The position numbers and the translations under genes were made by a program. From contig DASRXN010000035.1 of the NCBI GenBank assembly GCA_035654135.1, forward strand, positions 1 to 20,210: a stretch of 20,210 nucleotides of DNA, written 5' to 3'. Source of the stretch: Fen-999 sp035654135. Lineage in GTDB: Bacteria; Pseudomonadota; Gammaproteobacteria; Burkholderiales; Rhodocyclaceae. The notes under the pieces are model-generated. The model was not told where the DNA came from. It searched no databases and saw nothing but the letters and a program-made list of their open reading frames with translations. Below, one piece after another: positions 8,020 through 15,222 of this stretch. Every line of letters starts with the position of its first letter. The stretch's first letter is position 1.

Positions 8020-8901
8020 ATGAAAAATCAGTTGGCGGCACTTGGCAAGAACGGCGGGCGGGCGCGGCTCGCAATTCAGGTGGCTTCAGTAACTTTGGCC
8101 GCCATGGCATTGCCGGGTTGCCTGGCGACGACGCCGACCATGGGCGAGAACAAGGGAACGGTGTCGGGCGCGGCCGGGGGTGCCCAGGCCGAAAACCAGA
8201 ACACTGCGCTCGAAAAATGCAGCGAGTCGCTCGGCACATTGGCGGTGCAGGAAGATGTGAACGCGCCTTGGTACGCACAGTTGCGTGGCCATCAGCTCGG
8301 CTCGACCTTACCGGTGCTACGGCTGATGATCCAGCAGAGCAATTGCTTCGTGATCGTCGAACGCGGCGGCGCGATGCGCAACATGATGCAGGAGCGCGCC
8401 CTGGAGGGTAGCGGCGAGATGCGCGGCGGCAGCAACTTCCAGAAGGGGCAGATGGTCGCGGCCGACTACACCATGAGCCCGAGCATTCAGTTCTCGCAGA
8501 AGACCGGCGGCGCCGCCGCAGGCCTTGCGACCAGGGTATTCGGCGGCATCGGCGCCCTGGCGGGCAGCATGAGTCAGAACGAAGCGTCGACCACCTTGCT
8601 GCTGATCGACAATCGGTCCGGAGTGCAGATCTCCGCCGCCGAGGGCACCGGCAAGAACATGGATTTCGGCCTGTTTGGTGCTGCCTTCACAGGCGGGCTG
8701 GCCGGAGGCGGCGGCGGTTATTCGAATACACCGCAGGGCAAGGTCATCGTCACGGCATTCGCCGACTCGTACAACCAGATGGTCAAGGCACTGCGCAACT
8801 ACAAGGCGCAGACAGTCAAGGGTGGGCTCGGCACCGGCGGACGCTTGGGCGTGGATGGTGGTGCCACGCCCGCATCGAAGGAATTGCAGAAGAAGAAGTA
8901 G
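8020..8901 (+). CDS. CsgG-like outer-membrane lipoprotein
   Basis: 293 residues. The N-terminus has a basic start, a hydrophobic core and LPGC with C34 as the likely lipidated Cys (Pro at -2 makes the lipobox slightly atypical). The mature part has the CsgG-family layout: a segment ending in LPVLRLMIQQSNCFVIVERG (about 97-116), a following MQERALEGSGEM helix, a central AADYTMSPSIQFSQ strand, a Gly/Ala-rich probable membrane-facing region (about 165-190 and 220-245), and VTAFADSYNQMVKALRNY near the end. CsgG proteins form outer-membrane secretion pores for curli, but no csgA/B/E/F homologue is in view, so curli export is not supported. CsgG-like lipoproteins of unknown role are common. Family call is moderate. 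The ATG has AGGAG upstream and a hairpin follows the gene. Confidence 0.7.
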   Translation: MKNQLAALGKNGGRARLAIQVASVTLAAMALPGCLATTPTMGENKGTVSGAAGGAQAENQNTALEKCSESLGTLAVQEDVNAPWYAQLRGHQLGSTLPVLRLMIQQSNCFVIVERGGAMRNMMQERALEGSGEMRGGSNFQKGQMVAADYTMSPSIQFSQKTGGAAAGLATRVFGGIGALAGSMSQNEASTTLLLIDNRSGVQISAAEGTGKNMDFGLFGAAFTGGLAGGGGGYSNTPQGKVIVTAFADSYNQMVKALRNYKAQTVKGGLGTGGRLGVDGGATPASKELQKKK

Positions 8902-8930
8902 AGCGCTTGAGCGGCTGGCACCAGGTAGCA

Positions 8931-8959
8931 ACCGACAGTCAGGCCTCCTGGCTGTCGGT
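8931..8959 (+). terminator. Hairpin after the CsgG-like gene
   Basis: A 13-bp stem with a single G-T wobble and a CCT loop (ACCGACAGTCAGG pairing with CCTGGCTGTCGGT) lies 30 bp after the stop codon. No T-run follows, so it may be a Rho-assisted or transcript-end stabilising hairpin rather than a classic intrinsic terminator. It separates the lipoprotein gene from the next gene set. Confidence 0.6.
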
Positions 8960-9019
8960 ATAAGCGTGATGAGCCGAGTATGATCCTCATGTCAGCTCCG
9001 CACGGATATTGAACAGAGC
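8960..9019 (+). promoter_or_regulatory. Leader before the hydrolase/molybdoenzyme gene set
   Basis: This is the only sizeable gap upstream of the seven-gene set, so a promoter is expected here. TATGAT at 8979-8984 is a plausible -10, but the matching -35 position falls in the preceding hairpin and is poor. ATGAG (8969-8973) and CTCAT (8986-8990) form a short inverted repeat around it. No FNR-like TTGAT-N4-ATCAA site was found. Confidence 0.25.
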
Positions 9020-9691
9020 ATGGGGATGAAGCTGCGTCACACCGAAGTCGGCGTGCCTGCCGGGGAACACTGGCTCGACGGCATTCTCGCCCACCACGCG
9101 GAAGTTCCCGGACTGGTCATCCTGGCGGAGCGCACCGGCAGCACATTGAAGACCGCCCGCGGCGCTTTCGTGACCAACGCCCTCGATGAAGCGGGGTTTG
9201 CCACGCTGCAAATCGGCCTGCTCAGCCACGAGGAAGAGCGCCGCGCCCCCGACACCTGGCATCAGGTCTCGACGCTGGCAGCGCGCCTCGGCGCCGTGCT
9301 GGAATGGGTTCGGCACCAGCCGGCCCTCAAGAAACTGCCGATGGGCATCGCATCGCGGGATGCAGGAGCCGCGGCCATGATCCGCATCGCCGGCCGCGCC
9401 GGTACCCAGCTGCAGGCATTGGTCAGCCGCAGTGGCCGCCCCGACCTGGCCGGCATGGAGCCGCTGCGCGCACTCAATGTGCCTCTGCTGCTGGTGACCG
9501 GCGAACGGGATGCGGAAGCCCTGGCACCGAATCGACAGGTCTACGACGTGCTGGCCTGCCCGAAGGAGCTGACGATCGTCCCGGGCGCGTCACACGGCTT
9601 CGAGGAACTCGGCACGCTCGACGAGGCGAGCGGACACATCGTCCGGTGGTTCAAGCGCTGGCTGACACGCGAAGACAGCTCGCCGGCCTGA
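9020..9691 (+). CDS. Alpha/beta hydrolase, dienelactone-hydrolase-like
   Basis: 223 residues, cytoplasmic (no signal peptide). It resembles the small DLH-type hydrolases often found alone or fused to phosphoribosyltransferases: a GLVILAERTGS strand, FVTNALDEAGFATLQIGLLS, then a nucleophile region GIASRDAGAAAM (S112 likely), an acid strand VPLLLVTGERDAEAL (D164) and PGASHGFEE (H192). The nucleophile elbow lacks the tight G-x-S-x-G spacing, so activity is less certain than the fold. Substrate is unknown. A second in-frame ATG at 9026 is an alternative start; neither has a strong Shine-Dalgarno. The next gene begins 22 bp later, so it may be the first gene of the molybdoenzyme operon. Confidence 0.75.
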   Translation: MGMKLRHTEVGVPAGEHWLDGILAHHAEVPGLVILAERTGSTLKTARGAFVTNALDEAGFATLQIGLLSHEEERRAPDTWHQVSTLAARLGAVLEWVRHQPALKKLPMGIASRDAGAAAMIRIAGRAGTQLQALVSRSGRPDLAGMEPLRALNVPLLLVTGERDAEALAPNRQVYDVLACPKELTIVPGASHGFEELGTLDEASGHIVRWFKRWLTREDSSPA

Positions 9692-9713
9692 TAATTACCT
9701 GAAGGAGAAAGCC

Positions 9714-9962
9714 ATGAAAGCGAAGTCGATCATCGTTGCAACCCTGCTCTCCATTTGCGTCGCCACCATGACCATAGCCGCCGACAAGACGGGCACGCCG
9801 GAAGCGCAGGGAGCATCAGGCCAGAAAGCCAAGGTCAAGAAATCGGCCAAGAAAACCACCCAGAAGAGCAAGCAGAAGAATGTCCAGGGTATGTCGATCA
9901 TGCCCAGCCGCCAAGGCACGAGCGGCATGTCGGGCATGTCGGGCATGGAAGGTAGAAATTAG
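9714..9962 (+). CDS. Small exported Lys-rich protein with Met-rich tail
   Basis: 82 residues; family not recognised. A clear signal peptide (MKAKSIIVATLLSICVATMTIAA, cleavage after about A22-A23) is followed by a strongly basic low-complexity stretch (KAKVKKSAKKTTQKSKQK, about 38-55) and a tail containing GMSIMPS and GMSGMSGMEG. Met-rich repeats of this kind can bind Cu(I) or Ag(I) in periplasmic proteins, but that is speculation here. There are no Cys or His residues in the mature part. AAGGAG lies 6 bp before the ATG, a convincing start. It sits 22 bp after the hydrolase and 16 bp before the next exported protein. Confidence 0.75.
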   Translation: MKAKSIIVATLLSICVATMTIAADKTGTPEAQGASGQKAKVKKSAKKTTQKSKQKNVQGMSIMPSRQGTSGMSGMSGMEGRN

Positions 9963-9978
9963 CCGGGCGAAAATTGTC

Positions 9979-10296
9979 ATGAAGACAACGCGACAGCGGA
10001 TACCTCTCGTAGTCGCCCTGTGCTTGGCGACTACCGGTAGTTTGTTTGCCGGGGAAGCTCCCTACCCGATTGGCGGCCTGACACCCAGCCAACGCCCAGC
10101 CGGAGCCGGTCGCGTGACGATCAGCAACACTCCCGATGAAACGGCGCTCCACGGCATCGTTCCGCCGGCGCCCGACAGTCTCAGGTTCCTGCGCGACCAG
10201 GGAAACTGGTATACCCCTTTTAGCCGCCCCGGCATGCCGGGACTCTACGATATCCGCGGCTGGCACTCGAATCCGCCGGCAGCGGGGAAACACTAG
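9979..10296 (+). CDS. Small exported protein of unknown family, upstream of the cytochrome
   Basis: 105 residues. I use the ATG at 9979 (MKTTRQRIPLVVALCLATTG) because it gives a standard signal peptide with probable cleavage after SLFA (residue 24). An earlier in-frame ATG would lie inside the preceding gene and hide the signal sequence. The mature chain (about 80 residues) has no Cys and is rich in Pro, Gly and aromatic residues, with a distinctive end containing RDQGNWYTPFSRPGMPGLYD then IRGWHSNP. I do not recognise the family. Its place 13 bp before the pentahaem cytochrome gene suggests a periplasmic accessory or structural subunit of that respiratory complex. There is no obvious Shine-Dalgarno. 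Confidence 0.7.
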   Translation: MKTTRQRIPLVVALCLATTGSLFAGEAPYPIGGLTPSQRPAGAGRVTISNTPDETALHGIVPPAPDSLRFLRDQGNWYTPFSRPGMPGLYDIRGWHSNPPAAGKH

Positions 10297-10309
10297 GAAA
10301 TTCCATACC

Positions 10310-11152
10310 ATGTCGAAACAGGCCTGGATCATCGCCGGCATCATCGTCGCGGCGATGGCCACAGTGGTCGCCATCTTCGGCGTCACGCCACCGCATGCCA
10401 CAGCCTCGTCCGCGGCTCCGGATTACCTGCGCGCCACCTACAGCCCGCTGCATTTCCGGCCGGCGGCCGAACTGGCCAGGGATGCGGAATGCCTCGCCTG
10501 CCACCGGGAAGTGATCGACGACAAGGTGCGCGTCAAGACCCCCGCCGGCGTGCCGACGCAGGACACCCTGGCCTGGTACCAGACCTTGTCGACCTACGCC
10601 GGCGAACAGGAAACCTTCCACCGCCGTCATCTGGTCACGCCGCTGGCCCGGCGGTTGATGAACCTCCAGTGCAATACCTGCCACGATGGCCTTGACCCGC
10701 GCGAAGAGGCTCAGGGCTCCTCGGCCACGGCGCCGGCTCAGAGTGACACGGGCTTTACTCTGCGCAAGCAGGTCAATCCCGAGACTACCTGCCTGAAGTG
10801 CCACGGCCAGATGAACTGGCAGGTCATGGGCCTGCCTGGCCCGTGGCAGGAGGTACACGGCCAGATGGGCAACAACTGCCTGACCTGTCACGCGGCCATA
10901 CGCACCAACCGGCACAACGTCAGCTACCTCAACGCCGCAGCCATCGAGGATGCCGGCAAGGAAAGCGCCGATGCCTGCTACGGCTGCCACGGCGGCCGGG
11001 CGTGGTATCGCATCAACTATCCATATCCACGCCATCCGTGGCCGAACATGCCGGCCGACACGCCAGATTGGGCGAAGGATCGGCCCGGCTATTCCGAGTC
11101 GCGCTTCGCCCAGCCCTCCGCCCTGAACCGTTTCCTGCAACCCACGCCATGA
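10310..11152 (+). CDS. Membrane-anchored pentahaem cytochrome c
   Basis: 280 residues. An uncleaved-looking N-terminal membrane segment (about 5-25) leads to a periplasmic domain with five CXXCH haem sites: C61-H65, C121-H125, C161-H165, C190-H194 and C223-H227. Additional His residues (H48, H104, H107, H183, H202) could serve as distal ligands. The haem spacing is not that of NapC/NrfH. The likely job is electron transfer between the quinone pool or a periplasmic carrier and the Fe-S subunit of the molybdoenzyme encoded next. The ATG at 10310 follows AGGAA; longer in-frame starts lie inside the preceding gene. Its stop overlaps the molybdoenzyme ATG by 4 bp (ATGA), so the two are translationally coupled. 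Confidence 0.9.
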   Translation: MSKQAWIIAGIIVAAMATVVAIFGVTPPHATASSAAPDYLRATYSPLHFRPAAELARDAECLACHREVIDDKVRVKTPAGVPTQDTLAWYQTLSTYAGEQETFHRRHLVTPLARRLMNLQCNTCHDGLDPREEAQGSSATAPAQSDTGFTLRKQVNPETTCLKCHGQMNWQVMGLPGPWQEVHGQMGNNCLTCHAAIRTNRHNVSYLNAAAIEDAGKESADACYGCHGGRAWYRINYPYPRHPWPNMPADTPDWAKDRPGYSESRFAQPSALNRFLQPTP

Positions 11153-13722
11153 ACAGCCCCATCATCCGCGACGCCATCGAGAACCTGATCAATCCGGGCC
11201 GCCGCAGCTTCCTGAAGACGGCCGCCGCCGGCGCCGCCACTGTCGGCCTGTTCCGCTACGGCCTGGAAAGCCGCGATGCCCACGCCTTTGCCTACGAGCC
11301 CTACCCGACCGACGACCAGTTGACCACGGTCGTCACGTCCTGCGATCACAACTGCGGTTCGCGCCACATGCTGGTGGCGCACAAGAAGGGCGACGTCATC
11401 GTCCGGCTGTCCACCGACGACGGGCGCTACCAGGCCGGCGGCGCCTTCGGCAAGGACACCGCCGAGGAACCGCAGCTGCGTGCCTGCCTGCGCGGCCGTT
11501 CGTACCGGTCGCGCCTCTATTCGGCGGAACGCCTGCTCTATCCGATGATGCGCGTCGGCGAACGCGGCGAAGGCAAGTTCAGGCGCGTCTCCTGGGACCA
11601 GGCGCTCGACCACATCGCGAAGAAGATGGTCGAACTGAAAGCGAAGTACGGGCCGACGGCGATCCTCGACCAGGCTTATGCAGGAACGTCATACGGCGTG
11701 CTGCACAAGTCCGACCAGATCGAGGGTCTGCTCGCCCGCTTCCTCGGCATGTTCGGCTGCCGCACCAACTCGTGGTCGGTGCCCAGCTACCAGGGCACGA
11801 CGTCGAGTTCTCGCTGGACCTTCGGCACCATCGAGGACGGCAACGAGGACGACGCCTTCGCCCACTCGAAGCTCATCATCATGTGGGGCTGGAACCCTGC
11901 CTATACCTTCCACGGCGGCAACACCTTCTACTACATGCGCATGGCCAAGCAGCGCGGCTGCAAGTTCGTCGTCATCGATCCGCAATACACCGATTCGGCG
12001 GCCGCCTACGACGCCTGGTGGATACCGATCCGGCCGAACACCGATGCAGCGATGCTGGCCGGCATGGCGCACTACATTTTTGCCAGCAACCTGCAAGACC
12101 AGAAGTTCATCGACAAGTTCTGCCAGGGCATGGACACAGGCACGATGCCCGCCTGGGCCAAGGGTCAGGAAAGCTTCAAGGACTACATCCTCGGCAAGTC
12201 GGACGGAATACCGAAAACGCCGGAGTGGGCGGAGAAGATCTGCGGCGTAGCTGCCGCGGACATCATCAAGCTGGCCGACATGTATGCGCGCACCAAGCCG
12301 GCGGCGCTCAAGGCCAGTTGGTCGCCGGGACGCAACGCCTACGGCGAGCAATACAACCGCATGGCGGCGGCGTTGCAGGCGATGACCGGCAACATCGGCA
12401 TCCTCGGCGGCTGTGCCGAAGGCGTCGGCAAGGGCTGGCACGCCCAGGCGGTGGCCTATCCCTACGACGAATACGCCAACGTCTGGTGGGCCTCGCTCAA
12501 GTCCGACCGCTGGGCACACTGCGTGCTCAACTACCCCAACGTCAAGCGCGAGGAAATCGGCTGCTGGCCGCGCGATGATGAACTCGACGGCAAGATTCCC
12601 AACATCAAGGCGATCTTCTGGCACGGTTCCGACTGGTTCAACCAGCTCACCAACATCAACAAGGAAATCGAGGCCATCAAGAAGCTGGAGCTGGTGGTGT
12701 GTTCGGATTCGACCATCACGCCGTCGGGCCTCTGGGCCGACGTGCTGCTGCCGATCGCCACCCACTTCGAGCGCCACGATGTCGGCCTGCCCTGGTACAA
12801 GGGCCATTACTACATCCATCGGCCGAAGGTAATCGAGCCGATGGGCGAGAGCAGGACCGATTTTCAGGTATATACGGAACTTGCCTACCGCATTGAGCAG
12901 ATCGACGCCTCGGTGGCCAACTTCGGCAAGCGCTACAACCCGAAGGCGGATCGTTCCTATTTCGACAACCCCGATGCGGTGGACGAAGCCTATCTGGTCG
13001 ACTGGTGGAAGCGGGTGCAGGAGCACCAGGGCGTGAAGATGTCCTGGCCGGAATTCAAGCAGCGCGGCGTGTACAAGTTCGTCTTCGACAAGCCGCTGGT
13101 AGCCTTCCGCGACCAGATCGAGAAAGGTAAGGCCTTCCCGACCCCGTCCGGCAAGATCGAGATATTTTCGACGACCCTGGCCAAGGTCAAGGACTGGACC
13201 CGGACGCAGTGGGGCTATCACATTCCGGCAATCCCGAAATGGATCGAGCCCTTCGAGTCGCTCAACCATCCGACCAAGATCAGGGACCACCCCTTCCACA
13301 TGATCACGCCGCACCCGCGCTGGCGCACCCATTCGATCTTCAACAACATTCCCTGGCTGCGCGAGACCTATCAACAGGAACTGACCATGAACGCCGCCGA
13401 CGCGCGCCGGCTGGGCCTGAAGACTGGCGACATCGTCGAGGCCTGGAACGAGCGTGGGCGCGTCGTGGTGCCGCTCTATGTCACCGAGCGCTGCATGCCC
13501 GGCGTGGTGGCGCTACACGAGGGCGCCTGGATGGACCTCGACAAGAACGGCGTCGACCGCTCCGGCAACCCGGATTTCCTGACGCTCGACGAGCCGAGCC
13601 CGGCGGGCGCCTTCGCCTACAACACGATTCTCGTCGACGTGAAGAAGACGACGCTCGACCACCGCCCCGGCTGGGACAGCCAGGCCACGGCACGCTCCTA
13701 CATCTTCCGCCGGGATGCCTGA
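11149..13722 (+). CDS. Tat-exported molybdopterin oxidoreductase, DMSO-reductase family catalytic subunit
   Basis: 857 residues. A twin-arginine signal (GRRSFLK, R18-R19) precedes a hydrophobic stretch, so the folded enzyme is exported. The N-terminal Fe-S motif reads CDHNCGSRH...LRACLRGR: C65, C69, H73, C113. The third ligand, Cys in DmsA-type enzymes, is His. The next segment (LLYPMMRVGERGEGKFRRVSWDQALDHIA) is DmsA-like. The Mo-ligand region PSYQGTTSSSR (212-222) has no Cys or selenocysteine; Ser219 or a neighbour may coordinate Mo as in DMSO reductases. The C-terminal cofactor-binding domain is present (HPFHMITPHPRWRTHS, LGLKTGDIVEAWNERG). Neighbouring ferredoxin, cytochrome and TorD genes support a respiratory complex. 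Substrate is unknown; S- or N-oxides, sulfur oxyanions, or metalloid oxyanions are possible. Confidence 0.93.
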   Translation: MNSPIIRDAIENLINPGRRSFLKTAAAGAATVGLFRYGLESRDAHAFAYEPYPTDDQLTTVVTSCDHNCGSRHMLVAHKKGDVIVRLSTDDGRYQAGGAFGKDTAEEPQLRACLRGRSYRSRLYSAERLLYPMMRVGERGEGKFRRVSWDQALDHIAKKMVELKAKYGPTAILDQAYAGTSYGVLHKSDQIEGLLARFLGMFGCRTNSWSVPSYQGTTSSSRWTFGTIEDGNEDDAFAHSKLIIMWGWNPAYTFHGGNTFYYMRMAKQRGCKFVVIDPQYTDSAAAYDAWWIPIRPNTDAAMLAGMAHYIFASNLQDQKFIDKFCQGMDTGTMPAWAKGQESFKDYILGKSDGIPKTPEWAEKICGVAAADIIKLADMYARTKPAALKASWSPGRNAYGEQYNRMAAALQAMTGNIGILGGCAEGVGKGWHAQAVAYPYDEYANVWWASLKSDRWAHCVLNYPNVKREEIGCWPRDDELDGKIPNIKAIFWHGSDWFNQLTNINKEIEAIKKLELVVCSDSTITPSGLWADVLLPIATHFERHDVGLPWYKGHYYIHRPKVIEPMGESRTDFQVYTELAYRIEQIDASVANFGKRYNPKADRSYFDNPDAVDEAYLVDWWKRVQEHQGVKMSWPEFKQRGVYKFVFDKPLVAFRDQIEKGKAFPTPSGKIEIFSTTLAKVKDWTRTQWGYHIPAIPKWIEPFESLNHPTKIRDHPFHMITPHPRWRTHSIFNNIPWLRETYQQELTMNAADARRLGLKTGDIVEAWNERGRVVVPLYVTERCMPGVVALHEGAWMDLDKNGVDRSGNPDFLTLDEPSPAGAFAYNTILVDVKKTTLDHRPGWDSQATARSYIFRRDA

Positions 13723-13725
13723 GCC

Positions 13726-14388
13726 ATGACGACAAAACTCGACAAGGAGCAGGTCAAAGCGGCACTCGAGCGCAAGGTGGCGCAGACCTACAAACCCGTG
13801 AAGCCGCTGAAGCAGCTCGGCTTCGTGCATCACAACGTCGATTGCATCGGCTGCCGGGCCTGCGAAATCGCCTGCAAGGACAAGAACGGCCTGCCGCCGG
13901 GACCGCGCTTCCGCCGCGTCATGTACATCGAGGGTGGCCATTACCCTGACGTGTTCGCCTACAAGGTGAACATGTCGTGCAACCATTGCGCCGAGCCGGC
14001 CTGCCTGCCGACCTGCCCCACCGGCGCCATCTGGAAGCGCGAGGCCGACGGCATCGTCGACATCGACTCGACGCTGTGCATCGGCTGTCGCCGCTGCGAG
14101 GCCGCCTGCCCCTACGGCGCGCCGCAGTGGGACCCGCAGGCGCAGATCGTCAAGAAGTGCAACATGTGCGTGGACGAGATCGAGGCCGGCCGCAAGCCGT
14201 ACTGCGTCATGGCCTGCATGATGCGCGTGCTCGACATCGGCCCGATCGACCAGCTGCGCGCCGGCACCTGGAAGACCACCGCCATCGGCCCCTTGGACAA
14301 ACCCGTGCGGCAGGTGAAGAACATGGCCAATCCCGAACTCACCAATCCGTCCATCGTCTTCGTGCCGCACAGCAAGGGCCGCATATGA
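13726..14388 (+). CDS. Ferredoxin-like electron-transfer subunit with four [4Fe-4S] clusters (DmsB/PhsB type)
   Basis: 220 residues with 16 Cys in four groups: 40/43/46/50, 85/88/93/97, 118/121/124/128 and 145/148/160/164. This is the full DmsB/NrfC/PhsB pattern with no ligand replaced. There is no signal peptide, so it is probably carried through the Tat system by the catalytic subunit. It would pass electrons between the pentahaem cytochrome and the catalytic subunit. It begins 3 bp after the catalytic subunit and its TGA overlaps the chaperone ATG (ATGA). The N-terminal 30 residues are a hydrophilic, Lys-rich extension before the first cluster. Confidence 0.95.
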   Translation: MTTKLDKEQVKAALERKVAQTYKPVKPLKQLGFVHHNVDCIGCRACEIACKDKNGLPPGPRFRRVMYIEGGHYPDVFAYKVNMSCNHCAEPACLPTCPTGAIWKREADGIVDIDSTLCIGCRRCEAACPYGAPQWDPQAQIVKKCNMCVDEIEAGRKPYCVMACMMRVLDIGPIDQLRAGTWKTTAIGPLDKPVRQVKNMANPELTNPSIVFVPHSKGRI

Positions 14389-15113
14389 ACAAGGTCGCCG
14401 ACATCATCGCCGAGGACGCCGAGTCGCTGGCCGCGCTGCACGACCGCGAGTTGACGGCGGACATGATCGCCGCGCTGCGCGAGGCGAACTTCCCCGCCTG
14501 CCTCGGCCTCATGCCGGTAACGTCGCCGGCCGTCGAAGCCTGGCGGGCAATGACAGCGGGGCTGGCCGAATTGCCGGCCTCACCCGACGCGGCGACGCTG
14601 GACGAACTGGCCAGCGACTACGCCGCCATCTATCTCACCGGCGCCTACGGAGCCTCGCCGTACGAGTCCGTCTGGACCGACGACGACCATCTGACCTGCC
14701 AGGCGGCCATGTTCCAGTGGCGCGACATCCATGCCGCTGCCGGCCTGGTCGCGACCGACTGGCGGCAAAGGCCGGACGACCATCTGGTGCTGCAGCTGCT
14801 CTATCTCGCGCACGCGGCGCGGCGTGCCGCCACGACTGACTCCTGGCGCCAACTGGCCCGCGTGCTGGACGAACACACCCTGCGCTGGCTGCCCGATTTC
14901 GCCGCGCGGGTGGTATCGCACAGCGGTTCCCCGTTCTATGCCGGCCTTGCCGTGCTCACCGCCGCCTGGGTCGACACTGTCCGGGACTTGTTAGCCGCCC
15001 ACCTCGGAGAACCGCGGCCGAGCCCCGAAGGGATCGAGGCCCGCCTGTGCCCAAGACGCGAACCTGGCGTTGAATCCATCGCCTTCGTGCCGGGGAGTGG
15101 CCCGAGCTGGTAG
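14385..15113 (+). CDS. TorD/DmsD-family molybdoenzyme maturation chaperone
   Basis: 242 residues, mostly alpha-helical and Ala/Leu-rich. The family signature is visible as ELASDYAAIYLTG followed by ASPYESVWTDDD (about 72-100), corresponding to the TorD motif with PYESVY. Chaperones of this family bind the Tat signal and apo-form of the catalytic subunit, help cofactor insertion and hold it until export. I use the ATG at 14385, which overlaps the TGA of the ferredoxin subunit by 4 bp. Being last in the operon and adjacent to a Tat-exported molybdoenzyme, it is most likely specific for that enzyme. Confidence 0.9.
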   Translation: MNKVADIIAEDAESLAALHDRELTADMIAALREANFPACLGLMPVTSPAVEAWRAMTAGLAELPASPDAATLDELASDYAAIYLTGAYGASPYESVWTDDDHLTCQAAMFQWRDIHAAAGLVATDWRQRPDDHLVLQLLYLAHAARRAATTDSWRQLARVLDEHTLRWLPDFAARVVSHSGSPFYAGLAVLTAAWVDTVRDLLAAHLGEPRPSPEGIEARLCPRREPGVESIAFVPGSGPSW

Positions 15114-15222
15114 TTTTGTCGCCGGCTCTGGCGTCGCCGTGTAATCCCATATAAGCTTTGGTCGAAAAAGAATAAGCCGTAAATGGGCGGCACCCACCCT
15201 GCAAATCCTGGAGGAGGAAAAC
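15114..15222 (+). promoter_or_regulatory. Intergenic leader of the tandem CZB gene
   Basis: 109 bp. TATAAG at 15150-15155 is a possible -10 but has no good -35. GCCGTAAA at 15177-15184 resembles a flagellar sigma-28 -10 element, but no -35 sits at the required distance. A strong Shine-Dalgarno (GGAGGAGG) lies just before the ATG at 15223. No clear terminator for the molybdoenzyme operon was found; only a 4-bp stem (CGCC/GGCG) is visible at the start. Confidence 0.3.

Noticed and set aside
10136..10309. N-terminal extension of the pentahaem cytochrome from an ATG at 10136
   Set aside because: It would overlap the preceding exported protein and bury the membrane segment. The ATG at 10310 has AGGAA upstream and puts the hydrophobic span at the N-terminus.
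11749..11820. Cys or selenocysteine Mo ligand in the catalytic subunit
   Set aside because: The region aligned with the Mo ligand has only Ser/Thr candidates (T217 to S221) and no in-frame TGA. The one nearby Cys, about residue 204, is too early in the segment to be the ligand.
11689..13374. 561-residue minus-strand open frame inside the molybdoenzyme gene
   Set aside because: Long antisense frames are expected at this GC content. The sense frame has complete family motifs and the antisense product has none.
15150..15184. Possible sigma-28 (flagellar/chemotaxis) promoter before the CZB gene
   Set aside because: GCCGTAAA resembles the -10 element, but TAAGCTTT lies 16 bases upstream rather than the required 11 or so, so the pair does not fit.
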